Source: Flocculibacter collagenilyticus (GTDB taxonomy: Bacteria > Pseudomonadota > Gammaproteobacteria > Enterobacterales > Alteromonadaceae). Taken from it: a stretch of DNA of 64,000 nt. Below are positions 29,525-39,008 of the stretch, piece after piece; position 1 is the stretch's first letter, and every line of letters begins with the position of its first letter. A program made the translations under genes and the position numbers. The notes beneath the pieces were generated by a model, which had not been told where the DNA came from, made no database searches, and was given only the letters and a program-made list of their open reading frames with translations. The stretch covers positions 248,001-312,000 of the forward strand of contig NZ_CP059888.1 of assembly GCF_016469335.1 (NCBI RefSeq). The letters are read 5' to 3'.

Positions 29525-30517
29525 TTATTTTTGCTTCCCTAATGACAAAGTGCCTTTCGTGCTTCTTTTTGGCTTACTGCTATTGTTGCCATTAGCAGGT
29601 GCTTGCTTATTTGAAGGTGATTTTTTATAAGTACTTCTAGTGTTTTTTTGCTCGGCATGTTCACGCTTTTTATTGGCGTGTGATTGGGTATTTTCACGCT
29701 GTTGATGAGCATGCGATTTATTTTTGGCGGGGCGACGTGGGTTGCTTGATTTACTCATGGTTTGAGGTACTGCTAAATGGGAAGCTTCTTCAGTTTTACT
29801 TGATTTTTCCACTGCTTGGTTAAGTGTGGCCATTTCTTGTTCGGTTAAATAGCGCCATTGGCCATCTGCTAGGCCTTTAAGTGAAATGTTCATAATGCGG
29901 GTGCGGGTAAGCGTTTTAACGTCAAACCCTAGATATTCCGTCATTCTTCTAATTTGGCGATTTAAGCCTTGGGTAAGAATAATTTTAAACGTGAATTTAT
30001 CTATTTTTTCAACTTTGCAAGGTTGTGTAACGGTATCCAATATTGGCACGCCGCTACTCATACGACGAACAAACTCAGACGTAATCGGCTTATTTACGGT
30101 AACAATATATTCTTTTTCATGGGCATTGCCTGCCCTTAAAATTTTGTTCACGATATCGCCATCACTGGTAAGAAAAATTAGTCCTTGTGACGGTTTATCG
30201 AGTCGACCGATGGGAAAAATACGTTGTTTATGACCAATAAAGTCAACAATGTTGCCGCGCACATGGCGCTCGGTTGTGCAGGTTACGCCAACCGGCTTAT
30301 TTAAAGCGATATAGATAAGTTTTTGTTTTTGATTTATAGCTTTGCCATCTACTTCAACTTGATCATCAGGCATCACCTTAGTGCCTAATTCTGGAATAGT
30401 ACCATTGATGGTTACTCTGCCTGCATCAATGAGTTTGTCAGCTTCTCTGCGAGAGCAAAAACCAGACTCGCTAATAAACTTATTCAGTCTTTTTCCGGTA
30501 GATTGAAGATCTGACAT
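29525..30517 (-). CDS. rluF: 23S rRNA pseudouridine synthase RluF
   Basis: The enzyme makes pseudouridine at 23S rRNA position 2604. The 330-residue protein has an N-terminal S4 RNA-binding domain (RLNKFISESGFCSRREADKLI), then the catalytic core with IGRLDKPSQGLIFLTSDGD, where the Asp of RLD is the nucleophile, and later GLNRQIRRM. Beyond residue about 235 comes a tail of roughly 95 residues that is rich in Lys, Asn, Ser and Gln with little order. Tails of this kind occur in RluF/RluB proteins and likely aid rRNA binding. It is convergent with glsA. Confidence 0.9.
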   Translation of the reverse strand: MSDLQSTGKRLNKFISESGFCSRREADKLIDAGRVTINGTIPELGTKVMPDDQVEVDGKAINQKQKLIYIALNKPVGVTCTTERHVRGNIVDFIGHKQRIFPIGRLDKPSQGLIFLTSDGDIVNKILRAGNAHEKEYIVTVNKPITSEFVRRMSSGVPILDTVTQPCKVEKIDKFTFKIILTQGLNRQIRRMTEYLGFDVKTLTRTRIMNISLKGLADGQWRYLTEQEMATLNQAVEKSSKTEEASHLAVPQTMSKSSNPRRPAKNKSHAHQQRENTQSHANKKREHAEQKNTRSTYKKSPSNKQAPANGNNSSKPKRSTKGTLSLGKQK

Positions 30518-30617
30518 AGTATAGGCACCTTACAACGTTGGGACTTTTGATATAGAAAAGAATGAAAAAACGCAGCAATTTTAGCATAGTCGCTTTCAAT
30601 TAACATGAAGAAACCAT

Positions 30618-30645
30618 GTAGCTGTGCATAATTAAGCGCAGCTAC
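30618..30645 (-). terminator. Hairpin after the TIGR02647-family gene
   Basis: GTAGCTGTGC and GCGCAGCTAC pair over ten positions with one wobble and an eight-base loop, 28 bases after the stop of the small minus-strand gene. No T run follows, so termination is only suggested. Confidence 0.4.
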
Positions 30646-30673
30646 AGAGCGGGGTGATTAGCAAGTGACTGCG

Positions 30674-30910
30674 TTATTTACGGGTTAATACCATCATGGC
30701 GTTTTGTGTGTGTTCGGCCACTTCATGACCTAAAGATGTTAAATAGCCACCATCTTCTTGGGTGACTAATCCTTTTTCAAAAAGGCGTTTAGTGGCGTTT
30801 ACTACATGGGGTTCAGCATCGTGGTGCACTTTAATGCCTGCTTGTGTGCTGTCTAAACTAAACTGCATTAATACATTCATTTCATCAACATAATCTTGTT
30901 TTATTGGCAT
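30674..30910 (-). CDS. TIGR02647-family small protein
   Basis: From the ATG at 30910, which has AAGGAG nine bases before it, the product is 78 residues. The longer upstream frame to 30994 lacks such a site. The sequence MPIKQDYVDEMNVLMQF, HHDAEPHVVNAT and GGYLTSLGHEVAEH matches the small conserved family TIGR02647 of gammaproteobacteria. The fold looks like a winged helix, with the GYLT block as the wing, but no function is established. It is divergent from the YigM-like transporter gene. Confidence 0.82.
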   Translation of the reverse strand: MPIKQDYVDEMNVLMQFSLDSTQAGIKVHHDAEPHVVNATKRLFEKGLVTQEDGGYLTSLGHEVAEHTQNAMMVLTRK

Positions 30911-31024
30911 AGTGTTGCTCCTTTTAGGATTGAATGAAGTCGCAATGATTACTTTGCGCTCCTTTTTATGAACAATCAAGTTTAAACTAAGCAAATTATT
31001 GAATTGATTTAGTCTAAGAAGTAA

Positions 31025-31885
31025 ATGAACAAACTTTGGATAACAACCTTATTGTGGGCCTTTAGCTTTTCGCTCATCGGCGAGTTCTTGGCGGGACAAG
31101 TTGATGGCTACTTGGCTGTGTTTTCACGCATGATACTGGCACTCATAGTATTTATACCTTTTATGAAAGTTAAACAAGTATCAAACATTTTACGACTAAA
31201 ACTGAGTGCGATTGGTGCTATTCAATTAGGGTTGATGTACCTTTTCTTTTATCACAGTTTTTTGTTTCTATCAGTACCAGAAGTACTGTTATTTACCATC
31301 TTTACACCCGTTTATGTGGCTATGCTAGATGAGCTATTGTCGCAGGGACGCCTCTCAACAAAGTGGTTGTTACCTGTTGTATTTGCTGTTGCTGGAGCAG
31401 GGGTGATCCGCTTTCAACCCTTGAATGATGGATTTATCGTCGGCTTTTTATTGGTTCAAGCAGCGAATGCATGCTTTGCGTGTGGTCAGGTTTTTTATAA
31501 AAGATTGGTTATCCCTAAGCACGTAGCACAACATAATATCTTTGGCTGGTTTTTTGTCGGCGCCACAATTATTAGCGCCTGTTCTGTTATGTTATTCGCA
31601 AATTGGCAACGTTTACCGAGTTCGTCGCTACAATGGGGCATAGTAATCTGGTTAGGTATTGGTGCGTCTGGTTTGGGGTATTTTCTTTGGAACAGCGGAG
31701 CTAAACAAGTGAATACAGGACAACTAGCGGTGATGAATAATGTATTAATTCCTGCTGGTTTATTAGTCAATTTGCTGTTTTGGCAGCATAACATTGACTG
31801 GTTACGTTTTACTGTTGGCAGCTTATTGATAATGATTGGCTTTTTAATTTCACTACGAAAAAAGGATTATATTTTACTGCGTTAA
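31025..31885 (+). CDS. yigM: EamA-family transporter, YigM-like (biotin uptake)
   Basis: The 286-residue protein has ten membrane segments in two EamA repeats. It follows E. coli YigM closely from memory: TTLLWAFSFSLIGEFLAGQVD at the start, AIQLGLMYLFFYHSFLFLSVPEVLLFT, HNIFGWFFVGA, and GASGLGYFLWNSGAKQVNTG with MNNVLIPAGLLVNL. YigM is a high-affinity biotin carrier in E. coli. Whether this copy carries biotin is not shown by sequence, but the match across the full length is good. It is divergent from the TIGR02647 gene and precedes a lipoprotein gene after 82 bases. Confidence 0.75.
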   Translation: MNKLWITTLLWAFSFSLIGEFLAGQVDGYLAVFSRMILALIVFIPFMKVKQVSNILRLKLSAIGAIQLGLMYLFFYHSFLFLSVPEVLLFTIFTPVYVAMLDELLSQGRLSTKWLLPVVFAVAGAGVIRFQPLNDGFIVGFLLVQAANACFACGQVFYKRLVIPKHVAQHNIFGWFFVGATIISACSVMLFANWQRLPSSSLQWGIVIWLGIGASGLGYFLWNSGAKQVNTGQLAVMNNVLIPAGLLVNLLFWQHNIDWLRFTVGSLLIMIGFLISLRKKDYILLR

Positions 31886-31967
31886 GTTTGACATTTTACT
31901 TTGATTTACTAGGCTTCATTTAAGAGGTACAGATACTGATGTTAAATCAGAAGGATGAGGCAGTAGG

Positions 31968-33866
31968 ATGTTGTACAATAGACTTAGTGTTACCGATGTT
32001 ATTGTTTTTGTTTTATTTTTTGTATTAACAGGATGTGGCGGAGGAGGCGGTTCAGACGCTTCTTCACCGCAAACGCCGACTGTTTCACCTGCACCACCGC
32101 CGTCAACTAGTTCACCCAATACTCCTACACAAACATATAGTTTATTAGCGCGTGTTGTTGATTTATCTAATTCGTTAACACTTGCTGTAAAAATTGGTGA
32201 AATAACAGAAATAGTGGCCGTTGATGTTGCAAATACACTGGTGTTTTCACAACTAGATGATGGAACGCGCTATGAAGTGATCGTTCAAACCCAGCCAGAA
32301 GGTGAAATATGTAGTGTGGAAAATGGTAAGGGGCAAATTAAAGGCGCAGACATAAAAGATATTGTCATTACCTGCCAATCCATTTATCAACATAATGTTC
32401 GCCTGCATTATTTTCAGCAGCAAGTTGAGCAGCCTTCCGTTGTTAGCTCAATATTTCAAGTGATTGATAATAAAACCAACCTACCTATTACTTCACTACC
32501 CTTAGACAGCTTTATGGTGACTGAAAACGGTCAAGATATCGCAGCAAACAAATTGTACTTAAATAACTTTGATTACGTGGCGACCCAAATTTATAAAACA
32601 ACGTTGTTGCTAGATATCAGCAATAATATGAGTGAGGCAGAGTTTATTGGTGCCAAGAATGCGATTAAGGCATTGATTAACAGGTATGCACAAACAACGC
32701 AGGTATCAGCGGTTGAAACCGAGCAGCGCTTGCCTCAAGGGCACTATCTGTCAATACAGGTGATATCTGACACACACACCTTGGTATTGCCTTTTACACA
32801 AAGTAGGGATGCATTATTAACGGCAATAGATGGCATTGTACAAACACAGCAACCGCTGTCGCTGCATACTCCTTTAGTTTCTTTATTAAGCGAAAGCAGC
32901 AACTTTTTTACATTAGATACCGTTGAGCTAAACCAGTATGTTCTGGTGACTAAGTCTGTTAGCAGTATTAACGCGCAAGAGTTAAATGCGTTGCAGGAGA
33001 TACAGAATGACAAGCCTGCTGCTAGCTTGTACATATTGGATCTGAACGAAACGGCACATACCGAGTTAAGTCATTTAGGCCAGCATCAATATTATCATGT
33101 TGATGAATTAACAAATCTGACAAAAAGTGCAGAGGCGGTAGCAGATCAATTAATGCAGTTAAATCGTTCACTGTATTATCTATATTATGCCTCCTCACAG
33201 CGCAGTGGTACGCACCAAGTGCAAATATCAGTTGATGATAATCAAGGGTGTAATACACACTTAGTAGATACGGTTGCATGCGTAGAACAGTTGGTGCATT
33301 CGTTTAGTGCGGACGGCTTTAGTGCAGTGCAACCCACATTAGCTATGCGAGTGCCATCACCTATGGTGCGCAACAAAGCCTATCAACTAAAGGCGTTAAC
33401 CCGATGGGCAAATCAATCGGCTAATCATCAATGGCAAATAGAGCAGCATACAGGCGAGATGTCTTTATCTTCAATGCATGCTGGACAAGGCCATGCTGAA
33501 GCCACTTTGAATATTGGTAACAATAGGGATGTTAATCATGCTTCGTTGACTGTGACTGATACTAACAACCCAACAGCCACTAAACTAATGCATATGATCT
33601 CTGGCTCTTATGTAGCCGCTGCTTTGTCGGAGTACACGTTAACATTAGACACCCCATTACTGCATATAAATATTGAAGATAGTCCGGGTAACAATCCCCC
33701 CGAATTTATTTGGAAAGTAGCGAATGAGGAAGTGGCAATATTAAGCACTGATGCAGGGCCACAAGTTTCAATTTTAGGGTTGCGTACGGGGATTACGTAT
33801 TTATATCTCACCGATATCGCAAATGATACCAGTGCAGTACTAATATTGTATGTTGAGTACGATTAG
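31968..33866 (+). CDS. Large lipoprotein with von Willebrand A-like domain
   Basis: The 632-residue product has a lipoprotein signal (FVLTGC) followed by five glycines and a Ser/Pro/Thr linker, a surface-lipoprotein style. A small N-terminal domain ends near residue 145 with Cys pairs. Around residue 212 comes KTTLLLDISNNMSEAEFIGAKNAI, which resembles the D-x-S-x-S metal site of a VWA domain but with Asn in place of the second Ser. After the VWA-like part, further beta-sandwich segments reach the C-terminus. A substrate- or partner-binding role at the cell surface is likely. No partner gene is evident. Confidence 0.7.
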   Translation: MLYNRLSVTDVIVFVLFFVLTGCGGGGGSDASSPQTPTVSPAPPPSTSSPNTPTQTYSLLARVVDLSNSLTLAVKIGEITEIVAVDVANTLVFSQLDDGTRYEVIVQTQPEGEICSVENGKGQIKGADIKDIVITCQSIYQHNVRLHYFQQQVEQPSVVSSIFQVIDNKTNLPITSLPLDSFMVTENGQDIAANKLYLNNFDYVATQIYKTTLLLDISNNMSEAEFIGAKNAIKALINRYAQTTQVSAVETEQRLPQGHYLSIQVISDTHTLVLPFTQSRDALLTAIDGIVQTQQPLSLHTPLVSLLSESSNFFTLDTVELNQYVLVTKSVSSINAQELNALQEIQNDKPAASLYILDLNETAHTELSHLGQHQYYHVDELTNLTKSAEAVADQLMQLNRSLYYLYYASSQRSGTHQVQISVDDNQGCNTHLVDTVACVEQLVHSFSADGFSAVQPTLAMRVPSPMVRNKAYQLKALTRWANQSANHQWQIEQHTGEMSLSSMHAGQGHAEATLNIGNNRDVNHASLTVTDTNNPTATKLMHMISGSYVAAALSEYTLTLDTPLLHINIEDSPGNNPPEFIWKVANEEVAILSTDAGPQVSILGLRTGITYLYLTDIANDTSAVLILYVEYD

Positions 33867-33925
33867 GGGCTGTAGGTTTATTCTAATAATCAACCAAGCA
33901 CCGTTTGACAAATCAACACACCAGT

Positions 33926-33965
33926 GTGGTAATACTGCATTTGAACTATATACCAGTGTTACCAC
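33926..33965. terminator. Terminator-like hairpin between convergent genes
   Basis: GTGGTAATACTG (33926-33937) and CAGTGTTACCAC (33954-33965) pair over twelve positions with one wobble. The same stretch also reads as an imperfect direct repeat (CCAGTG...ACTGCAT). It lies between a plus-strand and a minus-strand gene that converge, but no T run follows on either side. Confidence 0.45.
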
Positions 33966-33996
33966 TGCATGTCGTACTTGATATTTATTGCGTTAT

Positions 33997-34455
33997 TTAA
34001 AGCATGTAGAGAATTTTTATTTGGGCATTTTCTGCTACATCTTTTAACGGCACATAACCAATATATCCAGGTGATTGTGCCACTTTTTCGATAACCGCTT
34101 CAATATTATCAAACTCAATTGGTGGATTACCTTTTCCAGCAAACTTCATTTGTGCCCAAAACGCCTTAATTCGCGCTTCAGTGAGACCTATTGCTTTATT
34201 ACTAAACAAAATGCGTACAGGGTGTTCATAAGGCAAGTTAATTGGTTTTAAGTTATCTTTGGAAGCTGCCCCTTTATTATTCCCTAAGAAAATGCGTTTA
34301 ACTTGCTGCTGTGTGAGTACTTGAAAGTTGGTGTCTTGATGAGAGATAACCACAATTCTTTCATTATCGTTAGCAATAGAAGTACACGGGCTGATGAGTG
34401 CAGTTAATATAAGTGCATTCAAAATAAATCGGATACTAAGTAATACGTTATGCAT
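33997..34455 (-). CDS. PstS-like periplasmic substrate-binding protein, short
   Basis: The 152-residue product has a signal peptide (hydrophobic run, then PCTSIAN/D). The mature part reads VVISHQDTNFQVLTQQQVKRIFLGNNK, then RILFSNKAIGLTEARIKAFWAQMKFAGKGNPP and PGYIGYVPL. This is the pattern of the small PstS-like phosphate-binding family, about half the size of a full PstS. I begin it at 34455, two bases after the porin stop at 34458; a longer frame to 34470 would overlap it. The two genes are likely co-transcribed and the porin could deliver the ligand this protein binds. Confidence 0.72.
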   Translation of the reverse strand: MHNVLLSIRFILNALILTALISPCTSIANDNERIVVISHQDTNFQVLTQQQVKRIFLGNNKGAASKDNLKPINLPYEHPVRILFSNKAIGLTEARIKAFWAQMKFAGKGNPPIEFDNIEAVIEKVAQSPGYIGYVPLKDVAENAQIKILYML

Positions 34456-34457
34456 CG

Positions 34458-35675
34458 CTAAAACACCCATTCCAAAGCAAATGTTAGCACGGTGCTGTTG
34501 CCATCAAACTCGTTGCCAAAATTAACAGGGGTGGTGTTATATGCACCAAGTCTATCAGACGGGCTAAAGAGCTTCTTTACTTCTCCTTTGAATGCCCAAT
34601 TCTCGACCAGATCCCAACGAAAACCTAATGCAAGCGAGCGAACATCATAATACGGTGGATCGTCTAGTGCGACTTCTACTAATTCTCTTAGTGCAATGTT
34701 GGCCGGGGTATCATTGGGTATTTCATCATTAATGAAATCGACTAAGTAGTCGCGGCGCATTGCGGCCGTTGCGTGTATCGTTAACGTGTCCCAGCGGTAG
34801 CCTGCACTTAAATAAGCACTAAATAAACTATGGGTTAATGGTTCGTCAGAATTGAAATAAATGGTTTCTAACTTCATAAAATGCGAAAGTCGTTCGTAAT
34901 TCACGCTAGCTTGGTAGAGATTCATAATATCGTCGATATTGAGTGCTTCTTGGGTTTTACTAAAGCCGAGCTCTCCCATGATGTCGCGTAATTGATCCGC
35001 AGGCGTGCCTGTAAGTTTCACCTGAAGTTGATGGTATGAAGTGCGAAATGTGTAATGTTCTAACCGAAAGGTAGCCACTAGCCCCCAAAAGTTAGACACA
35101 TCAGTATCAATATCGAAACGGTTGTCGGTGCGCAGTTTATCATCATGTTTGCCATAATAGCCCTGTAAATCTAACGCGTATTTTTCATTATTGACGCTAT
35201 AAATCGCATCAAAACCCTCAAAGCTGCTAAATAAAAACTCGGCGTTTACTTCATTAGGCACTTGAACCCAATGGTAAGTGTAACCAACATGAATTACGTC
35301 GCTTAACGAAAGAAAAGGGGTTCGTAATTTACCTGCCCTTAATTGCCAATTTGGTGATGCTTGATAAGTGAAATAAGCCCACTCAACCTCTGATCCTACC
35401 TCAGGGTTTTCGGTATACAAGAACTGGGTAGTTACGCTAAGGTTGTCGTTAATTTGATATTCAGGTTGAATGGCAATCAAACTTTGGTCGTTAAAAGACC
35501 AGCTATCGTCGAATCCTTCATAGGTTACTTGCTGGTCTAACGTTTTCCCCGCGATTAGGCGTGCAAAGCCGCTAATGCGAAAGTCATCAGCATAGGCGGT
35601 GCTCATGTTTAACGCTAAGGCGGTAAAAATAATTAACCAACATAGGTAAGTAGATCGAATCTGGAAAAAGTTCAT
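34458..35675 (-). CDS. Porin-like outer membrane protein
   Basis: The 405-residue product has a signal peptide ending near MSTAYA/D and a mature part with porin-like strands (FRISGFARLIAGKTLDQQ, YFTYQASPNWQLRAGKLRTPFLSLSD, VENWAFKGEVKKLF), ending VLTFALEWVF with terminal Phe. The RAGKLRTPF block is typical of bacterial porins that span the membrane as 16 strands. I choose ATG 35675 because AAGGTG lies nine bases upstream; the GTG at 35687 sits within that site. It is followed by a small PstS-like binding protein gene. Confidence 0.8.
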   Translation of the reverse strand: MNFFQIRSTYLCWLIIFTALALNMSTAYADDFRISGFARLIAGKTLDQQVTYEGFDDSWSFNDQSLIAIQPEYQINDNLSVTTQFLYTENPEVGSEVEWAYFTYQASPNWQLRAGKLRTPFLSLSDVIHVGYTYHWVQVPNEVNAEFLFSSFEGFDAIYSVNNEKYALDLQGYYGKHDDKLRTDNRFDIDTDVSNFWGLVATFRLEHYTFRTSYHQLQVKLTGTPADQLRDIMGELGFSKTQEALNIDDIMNLYQASVNYERLSHFMKLETIYFNSDEPLTHSLFSAYLSAGYRWDTLTIHATAAMRRDYLVDFINDEIPNDTPANIALRELVEVALDDPPYYDVRSLALGFRWDLVENWAFKGEVKKLFSPSDRLGAYNTTPVNFGNEFDGNSTVLTFALEWVF

Positions 35676-35962
35676 TGAACGGCGCACCTTAAATTAAGAA
35701 GGAAAGTCGTTGGCATTGTGCTGTGTGCCCATAATGCTTATAGGTATTGCTATTATAGCCTTATCTAATGGAATTGGTTAACTAAACCTGTGCCAACAAC
35801 TTGTTTTATTATCGTTTTTTGTGAAAACGGGTACATTATGAGCCATTTTTATTAATATTTGCGGTGCGATAATAAAAAGGCGGTCGATTTACGATAATAC
35901 CCGTACAACTTTGCTATGATAAAACCATCTTCTTGCAGTAGATTAATCCTAGGTATAATAAT

Positions 35963-37678
35963 ATGTTAAATAAGCCCATTTACCACGCCATCAAAATCTT
36001 ATGTATTTTGATAACTGGCATTATTTTTTTAGCAGGTTGCAACGAATCTAATCATAAGCATACCCCGCAAACGCAAAACTTACCTGACGTTAATGCAAAC
36101 AATATAAAAGCACATTTATCATTTTTGGCCAGTGACGATCTTGAAGGGCGGGACGTTGGCAGTGTAGGGCATAATATTGCGTCAAACTATGTTGCTAGCG
36201 AATTTCAGCAATTAGGGTTAACGCCTGCAGGAGACAATGATACTTACTTCCAAAATGTGCCATTACGTAAAGCGTATTTAACACCGAAAGGGGCTGAGCT
36301 CATAGTACATCAAGCAGGTGGTGATGTAAGAGTGAATTACCCTAAACAGTTTTTGGCGGCGGGCAGTGGTGTTGCCGACAACCTAGCAGTCTCGGCTGAA
36401 GCGGTATTTGTGGGCTACGGAATGGTAAGCGAGCGCTTTGGCATTAATGATTACGACGGACTAGATGTGGATGGCAAAATAGTGGTCGCGCTTGCTGGAA
36501 GGCCAAAAGCACTACCAAGTGAAGAAGGTGCGCATTTACAGTCGGGTTATGAAAAGAAGAAGCATGCGGTGGCACGTGGTGCAGTCGGGTTTATTAGTAT
36601 TCACACACCTAAGCGTGAAAAAGTACGCTCGTATGCAAGTCGTTTACTGTATTTAGGTACACCAAGCGTCACTTGGTTAAACGACAATAAACCGCATGGC
36701 ACTTTTGAGCAGCTAAAAGGTAGCGCTTATATCAATACAGAAGCTGCAAAACATTTATTCAGTCAGGCTGAAAAGCCACTTACAGAAGTGTTCGAAGCGG
36801 AACATCAAGATAAGGCAATTAAAGGCTTTCCGTTAAATACAAAAATTACATTAAAGCGCCGTTCTTACCACAAAGACATCACCAGCCCAAATGTGGCTGC
36901 TGTACTTGAAGGCAGCGATCCAATATTAAAAAATGAGTATGTTGTATTTAGCGCCCATTCTGATCACATCGGCTTAGCGAAAGACATAACAACACCTGAT
37001 CGCATCAACAACGGTGCACTTGATAATGCGTCAGGTGTGGCTATTTTATTAGAAACAGCGCGTTTACTTAGCCAACTTGAACAAAAGCCTAAGCGCTCTA
37101 TTTTATTTGTGGTGGTCACTGGTGAAGAAAAAGGGTTATTAGGCTCTAGTTATTACGCCAATAATCCAACAGTACCTATTGATGCAATGGTTGCGAATGT
37201 AAACCTTGATATGCCTTTAATTTTATTCCCGTTTGCTGATGTGATTGCATTTGGAGCTAACCATTCAACCATGGGGCCAAGTGTAGAGCGTGCTGCCAAT
37301 AAACTCGGCTTAGCTCTTAGCCCTGATCCTATGCCAGAACAAGCGTTGTTTACCCGTAGTGACCATTATAACTTTGTTAAAAAAGGCATTCCTTCCGTCT
37401 TTTTAATGACAGGTATGAAATCAAAAGACCCGTCAATTGAAGGCGGTAAAGTATGGGGCGATTTTTTAAAGACACATTACCACAAACCTTCTGATCAACT
37501 AGACTTGCCAATTAGCTATGAAGCCGCTGCGGATTTTGCAAAAGTAAATATGATGATTGGACTGGAAGTGGCGAATGCTAAACAAAGACCAACGTGGGTG
37601 GAAGGCGATTTCTTTGGTGAGATTTTTACCCAAACAGATAAATCTGGAAAGCGCTCAGGTATCAAAACCGCTAAATAG
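35963..37678 (+). CDS. M28-family zinc aminopeptidase, lipoprotein, with PA domain
   Basis: The 571-residue product has a lipobox (FLAGC) and is therefore a membrane-anchored periplasmic or surface enzyme. The M28 zinc site is visible: FSAHSDHIG, LDNASGVAILLE, VVVTGEEKGLLGSSYY, NLDMP and TRSDHYNF. A PA domain is inserted before it (around residues 140-245, with DYDGLDVDGKIVVAL). Such enzymes cut amino-terminal residues from peptides or dipeptides. A trypsin-like protease gene follows 34 bases later, so the two may form a joint peptide-processing unit. Confidence 0.9.
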   Translation: MLNKPIYHAIKILCILITGIIFLAGCNESNHKHTPQTQNLPDVNANNIKAHLSFLASDDLEGRDVGSVGHNIASNYVASEFQQLGLTPAGDNDTYFQNVPLRKAYLTPKGAELIVHQAGGDVRVNYPKQFLAAGSGVADNLAVSAEAVFVGYGMVSERFGINDYDGLDVDGKIVVALAGRPKALPSEEGAHLQSGYEKKKHAVARGAVGFISIHTPKREKVRSYASRLLYLGTPSVTWLNDNKPHGTFEQLKGSAYINTEAAKHLFSQAEKPLTEVFEAEHQDKAIKGFPLNTKITLKRRSYHKDITSPNVAAVLEGSDPILKNEYVVFSAHSDHIGLAKDITTPDRINNGALDNASGVAILLETARLLSQLEQKPKRSILFVVVTGEEKGLLGSSYYANNPTVPIDAMVANVNLDMPLILFPFADVIAFGANHSTMGPSVERAANKLGLALSPDPMPEQALFTRSDHYNFVKKGIPSVFLMTGMKSKDPSIEGGKVWGDFLKTHYHKPSDQLDLPISYEAAADFAKVNMMIGLEVANAKQRPTWVEGDFFGEIFTQTDKSGKRSGIKTAK

Positions 37679-37712
37679 TTGAATAATAGAGTTATAAGGA
37701 GATTTTACCATC

Positions 37713-39008
37713 GTGAATTCAGCAAAGAGTAATGCCATTATTCTACCTGCTGCATTAGTGCTAAGTTTATTACTGATGCAGTTATGGTTTGTGCCTAGTA
37801 GCACGGCAAAAGAAGCTAATCAGCTATTTGATGATTATGCACAGTCACTAGTGCAAATTCGCCTAATTGAAAAACAATCGGGTGGAAAGTCTTCTATTGG
37901 TACTGGCTTTATTATCTCTGACAAAGGCGATATAGCTACTAACTATCATGTTGTGTCGGGTTATGTGCAATCTCCTGAAAAATATCGTTTAGAGTATCAA
38001 ACTAAAAGCGGCGACCGCGGCGAGTTAAGCATTTTAAATGTTGACGTGATTAATGATTTAGCCATTGTGCAAAGTAGTGAATTAACAGCAAAACCCTTTG
38101 TACTTTCTCAACAGGCGCCAAGGCAGGGGCACGAAGTTTTTGCGTTGGGTAACCCACATGATCTTGGCATGATTGTGGTGCCTGGCACGTATAATGGGTT
38201 AAAGAAAAATAGCTTTTATCAGCGTATACACTTTACGGGCTCAATTAATCCGGGCATGTCGGGCGGCCCTGCGGTTAATCAGCAGGGAGAAGTCATTGGC
38301 ATAAATGTGGCAACGGCGGGTAATCAAATTGGGTTTTTAGTACCTGTTGTTCAATTAAGTCGGCTTATTGCGCAAACTGAGCTAGAGCCGGTCAGCGAAG
38401 TCGCAGCATTAAAAACAGTTATTCGCTCTCAGCTGATTTCTAACCAAAAGCGCATGTTGGACGAAATCATTAATGGCCAATGGCAGCAAGTGTCATTGGG
38501 TCCTGCGACTGTAGCAGGCGAAGTGGCACCGTTTGTTAAGTGTTGGGCAAATTCAAATAGTGATAAAAAAGATAAACAAGTTGAAAGCACCTTTTCAAAC
38601 TGTGCCCTATCTGAGCGTATTTTCATTTCTGATACGTTAGAAACAGGTATGTTTGAGATGGAGTATGAATGGTTAAATGCGGAAAAGTTCAGTAGTTTTC
38701 GTTTTTACAATTTTTACGAAAAACGCATTGCCTATGCTGCACCCGCTAATAAGGCGAGTAAGGATGATGTGACCAACTTTCAATGTACACATGATTTGGT
38801 ACAAGCAAATAAAGACACGCAAATAAAGTCGGTTTTTTGTGCCAGAGCCTATAAAGATTACGCTGGGTTATTTGATATCGTATATATCGCAGCTTCTATT
38901 GATAAAGAACAACAGGGATTAATTAGTCATTTTACCTTGTCAGGTGTTGAGCAATCACTAGCACAAGCATTTACCAAGAAGTTCATGGAGGCTGCAGTAT
39001 GGCGCTAA
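37713..39008 (+). CDS. Trypsin-like serine protease with C-terminal domain
   Basis: The 431-residue product starts at a GTG (AAGGAG eleven bases before) and has an N-terminal signal or anchor. The catalytic triad is intact: His in TNYHVVSGY near residue 79, Asp in VINDLAIVQ near residue 114, and Ser in NPGMSGGPAVNQ near residue 186. The spacing is that of S1C (HtrA-like) proteases, but no PDZ domain follows. The last 200 residues form a separate domain with several cysteines and no name I know. It overlaps the next FHA gene by ten bases. Confidence 0.85.
   Translation: MNSAKSNAIILPAALVLSLLLMQLWFVPSSTAKEANQLFDDYAQSLVQIRLIEKQSGGKSSIGTGFIISDKGDIATNYHVVSGYVQSPEKYRLEYQTKSGDRGELSILNVDVINDLAIVQSSELTAKPFVLSQQAPRQGHEVFALGNPHDLGMIVVPGTYNGLKKNSFYQRIHFTGSINPGMSGGPAVNQQGEVIGINVATAGNQIGFLVPVVQLSRLIAQTELEPVSEVAALKTVIRSQLISNQKRMLDEIINGQWQQVSLGPATVAGEVAPFVKCWANSNSDKKDKQVESTFSNCALSERIFISDTLETGMFEMEYEWLNAEKFSSFRFYNFYEKRIAYAAPANKASKDDVTNFQCTHDLVQANKDTQIKSVFCARAYKDYAGLFDIVYIAASIDKEQQGLISHFTLSGVEQSLAQAFTKKFMEAAVWR

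Noticed and set aside
31916-32119. Minus-strand frame over the lipoprotein start
   Set aside because: Its Gly/Pro-rich product is the reverse reading of the lipoprotein linker and signal region.
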